NCBI GenBank assembly: GCA_035576005.1
Contig: DATLXH010000110.1
Location: 1 to 42,503, forward strand
Origin: DATLXH01 sp035576005
GTDB lineage: Bacteria > Acidobacteriota > Thermoanaerobaculia > Gp7-AA8
Direction: 5' to 3'
Length of the DNA: 42,503 nucleotides
Under the pieces are notes generated by a model. It was not told the DNA's origin and made no database searches. It saw only the letters and a program-made list of their open reading frames with translations. Of this stretch, positions 1 to 7,993 are shown piece after piece. Both the position numbers and the translations under genes were made by a program. Position 1 is the first letter of the stretch, and the number at the start of each line of letters is the position of its first letter.

Positions 1-117
1 TCAGGCGACGACCACAACATGCACACGTTCATGTGCATGTCGCGCTCGCGACTCGCCAACTGCCTCCTCAATCATGCGATCGAGAACATTTTCCACAGGT
101 TTACGGCACTTCGACAT
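1..117 (-). CDS. possible 38-residue small protein at the window edge
   Basis: A short open frame runs from ATG (complement of 115-117) to TGA at positions 1-3. The product would be basic at its start and end in a run of valines (VHVVVVA). I recognise no family and see no Shine-Dalgarno sequence. The region just upstream is repeat-derived (a TGTGAGAAATGCGGG half-site at 123-137, then a GATCC repeat). It could be a real tiny gene, a fragment cut by repeats, or chance. Confidence 0.2.
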   Translation of the reverse strand: MSKCRKPVENVLDRMIEEAVGESRARHAHERVHVVVVA

Positions 118-122
118 GACAG

Positions 123-137
123 TGTGAGAAATGCGGG
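123..137 (-). repeat. half-site of the GCATTTCTCACAG palindromic repeat family
   Basis: The plus strand reads TGTGAGAAATGCGGG. This is the complement of the motif that also starts the elements near 7040, 13904, 20227 and 22833. Here only one arm is present, in inverted orientation, next to a second repeat family at 140-228. Confidence 0.6.
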
Positions 138-139
138 TT

Positions 140-228
140 AAATCAACGGGTTATGTATTTTGAGATCCTTCGCATTCGCTCAGGATGACGAATCGCTGGT
201 GATAGCGGAGTTGGGCAACAGCCCCTGA
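140..228. repeat. dispersed GATCCTTCGCATTCGCTCAGGATGAC-type repeat, copy 1
   Basis: The segment has an 'aatc.acggg' lead, a core with ATCCTTCGC and GCTCAGGATGAC, then 'cgctggtgatag' and 'ggcaacagcccc'. It matches 29649-29733 almost base for base over about 85 bp. The core is an imperfect palindrome (ATCCT/AGGAT). Repeats of this look are common in intergenic DNA of several GC-rich phyla. No coding potential is apparent. Confidence 0.7.
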
Positions 229-251
229 AGCCGGGTGCTACGGATCTCTTC

Positions 252-266
252 GCCGCCTACGGCGGC
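252..266 (-). terminator. short GC hairpin after trmFO
   Basis: A perfect 6-bp stem, GCCGCC-tac-GGCGGC, lies 10 bp past the trmFO stop codon. There is no T-tract on the minus strand, so it may be a weak or Rho-assisted terminator or just part of a repeat. Confidence 0.3.
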
Positions 267-275
267 AGACCGGGC

Positions 276-1586
276 CTAACTTCCCGCGATCACTCGAACA
301 GTCGCCAGCGCGTGCTCGGACTGCGCGGCTCTTCTCTCGTCTTTTTTCCGTTTGCCCGTCAGCACGTCTTCGATCAACCCCCATGTCACGTTCGAAGGTT
401 GGTAGCGCTGGGACGAGCTTTCAGAGACGTGACGGCCGAGGGCGCCCAACGCGGTGTGATACGGCAACGGTTGTGGGGCAGATCCGCTGGTAGCCTGATC
501 AATGTAGCGTCCCACCAGCAGACCGGTCGCGGCAGATTCGACATAGCCTTCCACTCCTGTGATCTGTCCCGCAAAAAATACAGTCGGATCGCTCCGGAGC
601 TGAAACGTATTGCTCAGGTGCAGCGGACCGTTAATGAAGCTGTTTCGATGCATCGAGCCCCATCTAGCCACGACGCACGACTCGAGCCCCGGGATCATCT
701 GCAGGACCCTTTTCTGGTCCGGGACTTTCATCTTCGTCTGGAATCCCACAAGGTTGAAGTACTCGTCGGAGAGATCTTCTTTTCGCAACTGCACGACGGC
801 CCAGGGCCGCTCCCCAGTCACGGGATGCTCGAGACCTACAGGCTTCATGGGACCGAATCGAAGCGTCTCAATACCCCTCGAAGCGATCTCTTCGACAGGA
901 AGGCAACCCTCGAAGTGGACGGCATTTTCGAAGTCATGCAGCGGATAAAGCTCTGCAGACAGGAGAGCCTCCACGAAGGCTAAGTACTCGTCCTTGCTCA
1001 TTGCAGCGTTCAGGTAATCGGTCCCGGATCCCTTCCCGTATCGCGATTTCCAGTAAAGCCTGTCCATGTCGAGCGAGTCAGCGGCGACGATCGGGGCGAT
1101 GGCGTCATAGAAATAAAAGCCTTTGTTTTCCAGCAAACCGTGAATCGAGCTGGTAAGGCGCTCGCTCGTAAGTGGTCCCGTCGCGATGACGACGAAGTCG
1201 TAATCTCCGCGCTCCACAGTTACGACCTCTTCTCGCACTACACGGATCAATGGGTGGGCGTCGATGACCTCCGTGACAGCGAGGGAAAAGCGGTCCCGGT
1301 CGACGGCGAACGCGTCGCCGGCTGGAACACGAGCCATTGACGCGCATCGGATGACGAGGGATCCAAGGATCTCCATCTCGAGCTTGAGTAGACCAACCGC
1401 GTTCGTTCCTGAAGAGGAGCGAAAGGAATTCGAGCAGACGAGCTCCGCGAGATTTGCTGTCTGATGCGCGGCCGTGGAACGAGCTGGCCGCATCTCGAAA
1501 AGATCGACATGGTGCCCTCGCTCCGCCAGCGCGAACGCGCACTCAGCGCCGGCGAGGCCACCTCCGATGATCTTAATTGTCGCCAT
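276..1586 (-). CDS. trmFO: TrmFO, folate/FAD-dependent tRNA m5U54 methyltransferase
   Basis: This cytoplasmic enzyme transfers a one-carbon unit from methylenetetrahydrofolate to U54 in the tRNA T-loop, using FAD. The 436-residue protein has the usual length. A dinucleotide-binding GGGLAG lies at residues 8-13, near the start. Two cysteines sit where the family's catalytic pair is expected: C51 in LVCSNSFRS and C228 in FEGCLPVEE. The FGPMKPVGL stretch and the C-terminal FAGQITGVEGYVESAATG flavin-contact block are both present. The ATG start places the nucleotide-binding loop directly at the N-terminus, as in homologues. It lies in a minus-strand group with a DUF3467 gene and tRNA-Pro. No anomaly was seen. 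Confidence 0.96.
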   Translation of the reverse strand: MATIKIIGGGLAGAECAFALAERGHHVDLFEMRPARSTAAHQTANLAELVCSNSFRSSSGTNAVGLLKLEMEILGSLVIRCASMARVPAGDAFAVDRDRFSLAVTEVIDAHPLIRVVREEVVTVERGDYDFVVIATGPLTSERLTSSIHGLLENKGFYFYDAIAPIVAADSLDMDRLYWKSRYGKGSGTDYLNAAMSKDEYLAFVEALLSAELYPLHDFENAVHFEGCLPVEEIASRGIETLRFGPMKPVGLEHPVTGERPWAVVQLRKEDLSDEYFNLVGFQTKMKVPDQKRVLQMIPGLESCVVARWGSMHRNSFINGPLHLSNTFQLRSDPTVFFAGQITGVEGYVESAATGLLVGRYIDQATSGSAPQPLPYHTALGALGRHVSESSSQRYQPSNVTWGLIEDVLTGKRKKDERRAAQSEHALATVRVIAGS

Positions 1587-1634
1587 CGTGCATTCAGGCC
1601 GTGAGGTTTGCCATGTGACCGGGCGTCTTCGTAA

Positions 1635-1943
1635 TCAGTTGGACTGTTCCGGTCCGGCGCTGAAGGCCATATCGCCGATGTCCAGGCGGATCTCGCCGAA
1701 CTTCTGCTCAAACAGCGAGATGTTCTGAGCGAGCGCCTCGAGCAACTGCTTGGTGTGGAGGGGTGTCATGATGATCCGGCTGAATACCTTCACGTCAGTG
1801 CGTCCCGGCATCATCCGCCCGAGATCGATCACGAACTCACTGGGCGAATGGATGATGTTGGCGAAGTTGATGTACTCGCCCTGAGCGGTCTCATCATCCA
1901 GAGTAATCCGGATGGTTGGTGGTTGCGCAGTGGGATCGCTCAC
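1635..1943 (-). CDS. DUF3467 family protein
   Basis: A small acidic cytoplasmic protein of 102 residues from the widespread DUF3467 family, whose function is unknown. Family features are the EYINFANIIHSPSEFVIDLG segment, then RTDVKVFSRIIMTP and a C-terminal amphipathic helix LLEALAQNISLFEQKFGEI. I chose the GTG at 1941-1943 because an AGGAGG Shine-Dalgarno sequence sits a few bases upstream (complement of 1948-1953). A longer in-frame ATG extension to 2000 adds residues unlike the family. It is followed on the same strand by trmFO, 48 bp away, and could be co-transcribed with it. Confidence 0.85.
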   Translation of the reverse strand: MSDPTAQPPTIRITLDDETAQGEYINFANIIHSPSEFVIDLGRMMPGRTDVKVFSRIIMTPLHTKQLLEALAQNISLFEQKFGEIRLDIGDMAFSAGPEQSN

Positions 1944-2052
1944 GAGGCCTCCTGACGTTTGTCTCCCCGTTGGAGGTTTCACTGCAAACGGCGAGGCCAA
2001 ACCCTACATTGTGGCGCTGGTGGCGCCGCCGAATCTGACAGAGGGGTTATTT

Positions 2053-2129
2053 TGGTCGGGCAGGGGGGATTTGAACCCCCGACCACCTGAACCCCATTCA
2101 GGTACGCTACCAGGCTGCGCTACTGCCCG
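2053..2129 (-). tRNA. tRNA-Pro (anticodon GGG)
   Basis: The minus strand folds into a full cloverleaf. The acceptor stem CGGGCAG pairs with CTGCCCG. The D-arm is GCGCAGCCTGGTAGC. The anticodon stem CCTGA/TCAGG encloses loop ATGGGGT with anticodon GGG. The T-arm is GGGGG-TTCAAAT-CCCCC and the discriminator base is A. CCA is encoded in the gene (complement of 2053-2055), giving 77 nt. It should decode CCC and, by wobble, CCU. Confidence 0.96.
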
Positions 2130-2262
2130 ACTCTGGGGCCGCGATGCTACCACGGGATGATTTGCAAACCTCACGGTAGGATAAGTGGGTCCCGTCCGGG
2201 CCGTGCACGTGGGGTAACCGGACATCAGATTGCATGTCCGAAGCGATGGGTGAGAAAAATTC

Positions 2263-4809
2263 ATGGTGAAAGGTCTGACTCTCGAGCTCGACGAAATCTA
2301 CGAGCGGGCACCGTTTGGTGTCGCGATTTTCGACCCGGTCCACCACACACTTCTCGGAATCAACGCGTTCCTCACCAAGCTGGAAGCGGAGACATCGTTC
2401 GATTGCGACGTCCTCGGAACGATCATCTCGGATGCTGACTCTTCCCCCGGCACGGCTCGCAAGTTCGAAGGTCTGTTGTCGGGCGTACCGTTCGAATTTG
2501 AAATCTCGACAGCCAGAGTGAAAGGGCGGGAGCTCGTCGTCGCCTTCGTGCGGTCAGCGGAGTCGCGGGACGAGCGAAGGAACGGCGATGCGCGCGCCCG
2601 TGTACTTTTTGACGATGCGCCATCCGCCATCGCGATCATCGAGCCGCAATCGCTGCGCATCATCGATATCAACCGTGCAGGGGCCGGCTATTTTCAGAGC
2701 TCGCCCGATGAGATCATTCGCTCCTCGCTGCTCGATCATCTGCTCCCCTCTGAGCGTGAGCTCATCGTCATGAAGTTCGACGCTGTCTCTCATGAAGAGG
2801 CAGTGACCGGAAGCGCCCTCGCGCTCAGGAAGAGCGGATCGCAATTCACGCTTGGCTACCGCCTCAGTCACCTGATGGTGGAGGACCGTCCGATGGTCCT
2901 TCTCATGGGTAGAGATCTCAAAGACGTTCAGAGAGCTGAAGCGCGCTACCAGCAGCTGTTCGAGCGCTCCGCCGAACCGATCATGGTGGTCGCCGCAACC
3001 AGTTTGTTACTCATCGACTGTAACCCGGCATTCGAGCGACTCCTCGGCAGGGGCAGAGAGTATCTGCTGTCCACTGAGCTCGACAGTTTCATCGATCCCG
3101 CCGACCGCCTCGACGTGCTCGAGTTGTTTACCACGAGTCTCAACGCCTCCACCGAGGTCCAGCTCGAGCACGAAGCAAGATGGTTACGTTCAGATGGAAA
3201 ACGACTCCACGTCGCCATGCGAAGCGGTGTCTTCATCGTCGACGGAGAGAAGGTTCTGATCTCATTTTTGCGCGATACGACCGCTCAACGTCAGGCTGAA
3301 GCGCACTACGAGCAGATGTTCATCAAAGGTAACGATCCTCTCCTGATTGTCGAGGCCGGTACCTCGACCATTCTCGACGCGAATCCTGCCTTCGAGAAGA
3401 TGAGCGGCTTCGCTCTGGAAGAGCTTAAACAGATCGATCAACTCAAGCTCACCGCGCTCAACGAGATTTCGAGCGAGAGGTGGAACGGCCTGATCGACCC
3501 CGGCAGTGCAGCAGGTGAAACTCTGATGCTGCTCACGACGGCAGCAGGGATTGAGATTCCCATCTCAGTGCGCTCTTCGGAGCTGGAAACTTCTGACGGC
3601 AGCGCAACGATGATGGCGCTCCATGATCTGACCGCGGAGCTGAGAGCCGCCGAGCTCGAACGGTCGCTCACACATGTCCAGAAGATCGAGTCGCTCGGAC
3701 AGATGGCTTCAGGAATCGCGCACGACTTCAACAACACACTGATGGCAGCCCTGCCATGGGCCGACCTCATGCGTCGCAAGTACAAGGACGACCCTACGAT
3801 TCAAAAGGCAGCCGATCAAATCCGCACTGCCGTTCATCGCGCCCGAGACGTCACTCGCCAGCTCCTCGATTTCAGCCAGCCGAGAAAGCCGCAGAAGCAG
3901 GAGATTTTTCTGACGGCGCTCTTACAGTCTCAGCTCAAATTGATTCGTCCCGTGATGCCCCCGGAGATCGAACTGACCAGTGAAATGAATGAGGCCACAC
4001 CGTCTGTCCATGCCGATCCGGCACAGATTGGTCAGGTCCTGCTGAATCTCGCGCTCAATGCGCGGGACGCCATGCCGGAGCGAGGAACACTTTCGATCTC
4101 GGTGCATCCGTCGAGCAGCAAGGAAGAACGCCGCTGGGGAATTGAACATGGCCGATACGCGGTCCTGCGAGTGACGGATACAGGGATCGGTATGTCGGAC
4201 GAAACGATGCAGAAGGTTTTCGACCCGTTCTTTACAACAAAAGATATCGGTAAAGGCTCCGGGCTCGGGCTCTCGGTGGTTCACAGGATCGTGGAACAGA
4301 ACGGAGGGCTGGTACGCATCAGCTCTCAGCCAAATCGTGGCACATCATTCTTTGTTCTCCTCCCCGTAACTCGAAGCGAGCCCGAGACTCCCGCCTCTGG
4401 TGAAGCTCCCTTCTCGTTCGAGGGGCTGCATATCCTCATCGTCGACGACGAACGTGTCGTCGCCGAGGGACTTGCCTCACTCCTCGAACTGGAGGGGGCC
4501 TCTGTCGACTCGCTCGATCGAGGACAGAAGGCAATCGATCTGATTCAGAACGGAAGCCGGCCGGACCTGGTGATTCTCGACTTGGGAATGCCCGAAATGC
4601 GAGGAGAAAAGGTGCACGAAGAGTTGAAAAAACTACTTCCAGCGCTGCCGGTTCTCATTTCCTCGGGTTATGGCGATGAGGAGCGAATCGCACCCCTGAT
4701 GCTCGATGAAAGGAACCGATTCCTGCAGAAACCGTACGACACGGAAGAGCTGCTTGCGACCATCGCGTCGATGCTGACCGAGGTAGACACGTCCGTTAAG
4801 GGAGGTTGA
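2263..4809 (+). CDS. multi-PAS hybrid sensor histidine kinase with C-terminal receiver
   Basis: This 848-residue signalling protein has no obvious membrane segment, so it is probably a cytosolic sensor. An N-terminal module (about 1-110, perhaps a degenerate PAS) is followed by three clearer PAS domains at about 111-225, 226-345 and 346-460; each starts with an F(D/E/I)..A/S/N..P(L/I) pattern. The dimerisation helix carries the phosphoacceptor H487 in IAHDFNN, the NtrB-like HisKA type. The ATPase has an N-box (NLALNARDAM, near 595), DTGIGM, and a G-box GKGSGLGLSVVHRI. A receiver domain starts near residue 720, with acidic VDDE and phospho-aspartate D773 in ILDLGMPEM, and ends with a QKPYD lysine. 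The sigma-54 activator about 370 bp downstream is the likely partner. The input signal cannot be inferred. Confidence 0.93.
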   Translation: MVKGLTLELDEIYERAPFGVAIFDPVHHTLLGINAFLTKLEAETSFDCDVLGTIISDADSSPGTARKFEGLLSGVPFEFEISTARVKGRELVVAFVRSAESRDERRNGDARARVLFDDAPSAIAIIEPQSLRIIDINRAGAGYFQSSPDEIIRSSLLDHLLPSERELIVMKFDAVSHEEAVTGSALALRKSGSQFTLGYRLSHLMVEDRPMVLLMGRDLKDVQRAEARYQQLFERSAEPIMVVAATSLLLIDCNPAFERLLGRGREYLLSTELDSFIDPADRLDVLELFTTSLNASTEVQLEHEARWLRSDGKRLHVAMRSGVFIVDGEKVLISFLRDTTAQRQAEAHYEQMFIKGNDPLLIVEAGTSTILDANPAFEKMSGFALEELKQIDQLKLTALNEISSERWNGLIDPGSAAGETLMLLTTAAGIEIPISVRSSELETSDGSATMMALHDLTAELRAAELERSLTHVQKIESLGQMASGIAHDFNNTLMAALPWADLMRRKYKDDPTIQKAADQIRTAVHRARDVTRQLLDFSQPRKPQKQEIFLTALLQSQLKLIRPVMPPEIELTSEMNEATPSVHADPAQIGQVLLNLALNARDAMPERGTLSISVHPSSSKEERRWGIEHGRYAVLRVTDTGIGMSDETMQKVFDPFFTTKDIGKGSGLGLSVVHRIVEQNGGLVRISSQPNRGTSFFVLLPVTRSEPETPASGEAPFSFEGLHILIVDDERVVAEGLASLLELEGASVDSLDRGQKAIDLIQNGSRPDLVILDLGMPEMRGEKVHEELKKLLPALPVLISSGYGDEERIAPLMLDERNRFLQKPYDTEELLATIASMLTEVDTSVKGG

Positions 4810-5182
4810 CGATGAAACCGCCGCCCGGGCCCTTTGGGCTCACGAAGTTTTCAGTGAGAGTGTGACTCGAACTGAAGACGGAGGATTCACGCGGGAGAAT
4901 GATTGAAAAGGCTCCATCAGAAGCGAAATGAATCGCTTGATCAGAGGGGAAGGAAGGATTGCGAGCACGACAGGATCGAGACCGTGGCGTCTGCGCATCG
5001 CGGCGCGACCGCCTTCCGTTCGCAAGGCCGTCGGTCCCACGCGATACGGGCCGCTCACGTTCCTGCCTCTCGTTCCCGAGCAGGCCGGGCAGTGGATCAT
5101 GCGTTGTTCACGTTGAAGAATGGCTGTCTCGAATGTCATTTGTCGGTCTTCCTTTTAACCATGAGTCATTGAGAAGGCTCGT
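4810..5182. other. 373-bp gap between kinase and response regulator, unresolved
   Basis: No recognisable gene is present. Open frames exist on both strands (complement of 4840-5139; 4903-5172 plus), but neither matches a family I know and they overlap each other. The plus frame has a GGGAG a few bases before a TTG at 4903, so a small gene is not excluded. The leader immediately before 5183 holds the activator's ribosome site. No dispersed repeat from the rest of the window was seen here. Confidence 0.4.
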
Positions 5183-6562
5183 TTGATACAGGGCTCCAAA
5201 AATAAAAAGGCAAACGGATTGAACAAGAGGATTTTGATCGTCGATGACGACAGCGACGTTCTCGCAGGCCTCGCCGCCCTGCTCGCACACCTCGAGTGGG
5301 ACGTGGAAACGGCGTTGAACGGAAAGGAGGCGCTCCGGAAGTTCGCTGCCTTCGCTCCTGACGTCGTTCTCCTCGACGTCAATCTCCCCGACGCCCACGG
5401 GATCGATCTACTCGATCAGATGAAGGGCTACGCCGAGGATGTGCCGGTGATCGTCATGTCAGGCGTGGGGACGATCGACGTGGCCGTTCAGGCAATGCGA
5501 AAAGGAGCCGAAACCTTCGTTACCAAGCCTTTCGATGTCGACAACCTCGAGCTCGTGCTCGAACAGGTTGATAGGCGGATCGCTGTTTCCCGGGAGTTGC
5601 TTGCCCTCAAGCGTCGTGGCACTCCCCGGGAGATGCGAGTTGAGGGGGTCTCGCCGCATGCGCGCGAGCTGGACGAGATGATCGCGAGGGTCGCCCCGTC
5701 CCGCTCTCCGATCCTTCTGCTTGGAGAGTCAGGCAGTGGTAAAGGGGTCATCGCCAGGATGATCCACGACCGCTCGGATCGCGCCAAGGCACCGTTCGTG
5801 GACCTGAACTGCGCCGGCTTTTCCAGAGAGCTGTTTGAATCCGAGTTGTTCGGACACGAACGCGGAGCCTTCACCGACGCCGGTTCCGCCAAGCCTGGAC
5901 TTTTCGAGATAGCAACGGGTGGAAGTGTGTTTCTCGATGAGATCGGTGAGCTGGAGCTCTCGATCCAGGTACGCCTGCTCAAGGCTCTCGAGGAAAAACG
6001 CTTCCGCCGGGTTGGCGGAGTCCGCGACATCCAGGTAGACATCCGGCTGATCGCCGCGACGAACCGCGATCTATCTGCAGATGTTGCAGCGGGACGATTC
6101 CGGAAGGATCTCTTTTATCGCCTCAACGTCGTCAAGATCGTCATCCCTCCGCTTCGGGAACGGAGAGATGACATCCCGGTGCTTGCCGGGCAGATCCTTT
6201 CCAATCTCACTGTTGAGCTCAAGAGTGATGTGCGCGGAATTTCGGAGCGCGCGATGCAGAAGTTGAGCGCCTACTCGTGGCCCGGCAACGTACGCGAGCT
6301 CCGCAACGTTCTCGAGAGAGCCCTGCTCGTTGCTTCGAGCAGGGAGATCAAGGTAGAAGAGCTCTATCTCGAAGGCGCAGAAAGCTCAGCGCTCCAGCAG
6401 GATCCTGCCGTGAGACAGGACAGCGCGACCGAGCCACTCGACGATGTCATCACCGCGTACGTGCGGCGAGCCGTCGACGCGGCAGGGGGAAACATCCGCG
6501 AGGCAGCACGACAACTCAAGGTCAGCCCCTCAACGATCTATGCACGACTGAAAGAAAAGTGA
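5183..6562 (+). CDS. NtrC-family sigma-54-dependent response regulator
   Basis: A two-component transcription activator of 459 residues. The receiver domain (about 15-135) has phospho-acceptor D65 in LLDVNLPD and conserved switch lysine in TKPFD. The AAA+ domain (about 155-385) has Walker A GESGSGKG (181-188), the sigma-54 contact loop GAFTDA (228-233), Walker B VFLDEIGEL (249-257) and the arginine-finger region FRKDLFYRLNV. A Fis-type helix-turn-helix (AARQLKVSPSTIYARLKEK) ends the protein. The TTG at 5183 has GAGAAGG 5 bp upstream; another in-frame TTG at 5219 would start right at the receiver. The loop reads GAFTDA, not GAFTGA, a variant that also occurs in other activators of this class. 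It probably works with the upstream hybrid kinase. Confidence 0.93.
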   Translation: MIQGSKNKKANGLNKRILIVDDDSDVLAGLAALLAHLEWDVETALNGKEALRKFAAFAPDVVLLDVNLPDAHGIDLLDQMKGYAEDVPVIVMSGVGTIDVAVQAMRKGAETFVTKPFDVDNLELVLEQVDRRIAVSRELLALKRRGTPREMRVEGVSPHARELDEMIARVAPSRSPILLLGESGSGKGVIARMIHDRSDRAKAPFVDLNCAGFSRELFESELFGHERGAFTDAGSAKPGLFEIATGGSVFLDEIGELELSIQVRLLKALEEKRFRRVGGVRDIQVDIRLIAATNRDLSADVAAGRFRKDLFYRLNVVKIVIPPLRERRDDIPVLAGQILSNLTVELKSDVRGISERAMQKLSAYSWPGNVRELRNVLERALLVASSREIKVEELYLEGAESSALQQDPAVRQDSATEPLDDVITAYVRRAVDAAGGNIREAARQLKVSPSTIYARLKEK

Positions 6563-6590
6563 GGAGAAAGATCTCTGTCTTTCTCCTCAC
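6559..6590 (+). terminator. 12-bp perfect hairpin at the end of the response regulator gene
   Basis: GTGAGGAGAAAG (6559-6570) pairs perfectly with CTTTCTCCTCAC (6579-6590) around an 8-nt loop. The TGA stop codon (6560-6562) is inside the left arm. There is no T-run after the stem. It lies between convergent genes and could serve both. Confidence 0.55.
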
Positions 6591-6601
6591 CGATTGATGC
6601 G

Positions 6602-6949
6602 TCAGGACTGCGTCGATTTCAGTGGGTGACGCGCACCGTTCTGTGCGACCAGCTGCCCGGTGCCGTCGTCGATGTCGCTCTCGGTGGTCCGGCTGCGGGT
6701 CTTGAAATGAATCTGCTGCTTACAGAGATTCGCCATCGTGCCGGCAAGCCGTGGCTTCGGCATCGTGACGCTCTCCTGCTTCTGCATGAAGAGACACCAC
6801 GCTTCCTGAACGAGCTCTTCACTTTCTTCAGCGGAGAAGCCGAAACGTTTCTGAGGGATGGAGTGGAGAATCTTGCGAACGTCTTCGTAGAGAGCGCCAA
6901 GGTTGAGGGGTGCTCCGGTCCGCTCGATCTGAGCCGGATAGCTCAGCAC
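6602..6949 (-). CDS. truncated sigma-70 region 2-like protein
   Basis: The segment LYEDVRKILHSIPQKRFGF followed by EELVQEAWCLFMQKQ and PRLAGTMANLCKQQIH resembles region 2 of ECF-type sigma factors (core-binding helix, then the DLVQE..W helix for the -10 element). There is no region 4, and the protein stops about 40 residues later in a polar tail. The open frame extends upstream to 7054, but that part is built from two palindromic repeats (6984-7024 and 7040-7079). I therefore place the start at a GTG (complement of 6947-6949), giving 115 residues; the ribosome site there is weak. It could be a specialised small regulator or a decayed sigma gene. Confidence 0.5.
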   Translation of the reverse strand: MLSYPAQIERTGAPLNLGALYEDVRKILHSIPQKRFGFSAEESEELVQEAWCLFMQKQESVTMPKPRLAGTMANLCKQQIHFKTRSRTTESDIDDGTGQLVAQNGARHPLKSTQS

Positions 6950-6983
6950 GACACCTGGAAAACCGAATAAACACTGGAAGTTT

Positions 6984-7024
6984 GTCGGAGGCGCGAGAAC
7001 AGCGTGGCACGCTGAGTGATGAAG
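6984..7024. repeat. degenerate copy of the 49-bp GTCATC...GATGAC element
   Basis: The core AGAACAGCGTGGCACGCTG is shared with the copies at 26664 and 42290. The outer ends are eroded (gtcgga at the left, gatgaa at the right). It sits directly before another palindrome at 7040. Confidence 0.55.
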
Positions 7025-7039
7025 TCTCTCGTATAGCGA

Positions 7040-7079
7040 GCCCGTATTTCTCACAGCTCTTCGTCGTGAGAATGCGAGC
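7040..7079. repeat. short hairpin of the GCATTTCTCACAG family
   Basis: GCCCGTATTTCTCAC (from 7040) and GTGAGAATGCGAGC (7066-7079) face each other around a short CGTC-type loop. This makes a compact version of the 180-bp palindrome at 13904. It lies in the leader of the IMPase-family gene. Confidence 0.65.
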
Positions 7080-7135
7080 TAAAATCTGCTGGTTTTCAAG
7101 CATCCGCCCACTCAACCGAGAGACCCGGAGGAACG

Positions 7136-7993
7136 TTGACGCCAGTCGAGATCGCCATCGAAGCCGCGAAGATCGGATCGAAGATTCTCCTAAAGTACTG
7201 GGAGACACTCGGTCGAGAGGACGCAGACCTCAAGTCTCGGAATGACTGGGTCTCGAAGGCGGACCGGGAGAGCGAAGCGGCAATCATTGCCTTCATTAAG
7301 AGCCACTGCCCGGGCGACGCCTGCCTCGGTGAAGAGGGAGGGATCATTGCCGCGGACCGTGAGCAGTCAGGCAAGAAACGAATCTGGGTCATCGATCCTC
7401 TGGACGGGACATCGAACTATCTTCAACACTTTCCCTTCTGGTGTATCTCGATTGCCTTGCGCGAGGGAGACGAGATCATTGCCGGGGTCATCTACGAGCC
7501 GCTGAGGGATCTGCTGTTCTCGGCCGAGAAAGGGAGTGGCGCCTTTCGTAATGGGGAGCGGATGCACGTTTCGTCACAGGCCACTGTCGAGGGCGCGTTC
7601 CTCGCGACCGGCTTTCCGTTTCGGGCGCAGCAGTACGTCACTGTCTACTGCGCCGTTTTTCAGGATGTGATCCGTATTGCGAAAGGGATCCGCCGCGCCG
7701 GATCGGCGGCGCTCGACCTCGCCTACACGGCGTCGGGAACCTTCGATGGATTCTTCGAGTTGCATCTGGCACCGTGGGATGTGGCCGCGGGATCCCTGCT
7801 CGTCACAGAAGCAGGAGGCGTCGTCACAGACTTCTCCGGGGGAGACCGCTTCTGGCATCGAGGAAACATCATTGGAGCGTCATCTGCGGTTCACGGCGGC
7901 CTGCTGGCGCTGATCAACCGTCATACGAACGAAGCAGCGCTCGACCGACGAGAAGCGGGACGCCATCTTGCCCAGTACGACAAGCCGAAGTAA
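7136..7993 (+). CDS. inositol monophosphatase family protein (SuhB-like)
   Basis: A Mg-dependent sugar or inositol phosphatase, 285 residues, cytoplasmic. The metal-binding signature is complete: E66-E67 in LGEEGG, then D87, D90, G91 and T92 in WVIDPLDGTSNY, and the C-terminal APWDVAAG motif with its catalytic aspartate. The TTG start has GGAGG about 8 bp upstream. The next gene starts inside this one (26-bp overlap), so the two are probably translated together. Substrate could be inositol-1-phosphate, or it could be a related fructose bisphosphate or PAP phosphatase; the sequence read does not decide. Confidence 0.9.
   Translation: MTPVEIAIEAAKIGSKILLKYWETLGREDADLKSRNDWVSKADRESEAAIIAFIKSHCPGDACLGEEGGIIAADREQSGKKRIWVIDPLDGTSNYLQHFPFWCISIALREGDEIIAGVIYEPLRDLLFSAEKGSGAFRNGERMHVSSQATVEGAFLATGFPFRAQQYVTVYCAVFQDVIRIAKGIRRAGSAALDLAYTASGTFDGFFELHLAPWDVAAGSLLVTEAGGVVTDFSGGDRFWHRGNIIGASSAVHGGLLALINRHTNEAALDRREAGRHLAQYDKPK

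Noticed and set aside
4840..5139. 99-residue minus-strand frame between kinase and activator
   Set aside because: No ribosome site or family recognised, and overlapping frames exist on the other strand; kept only as an unresolved gap.
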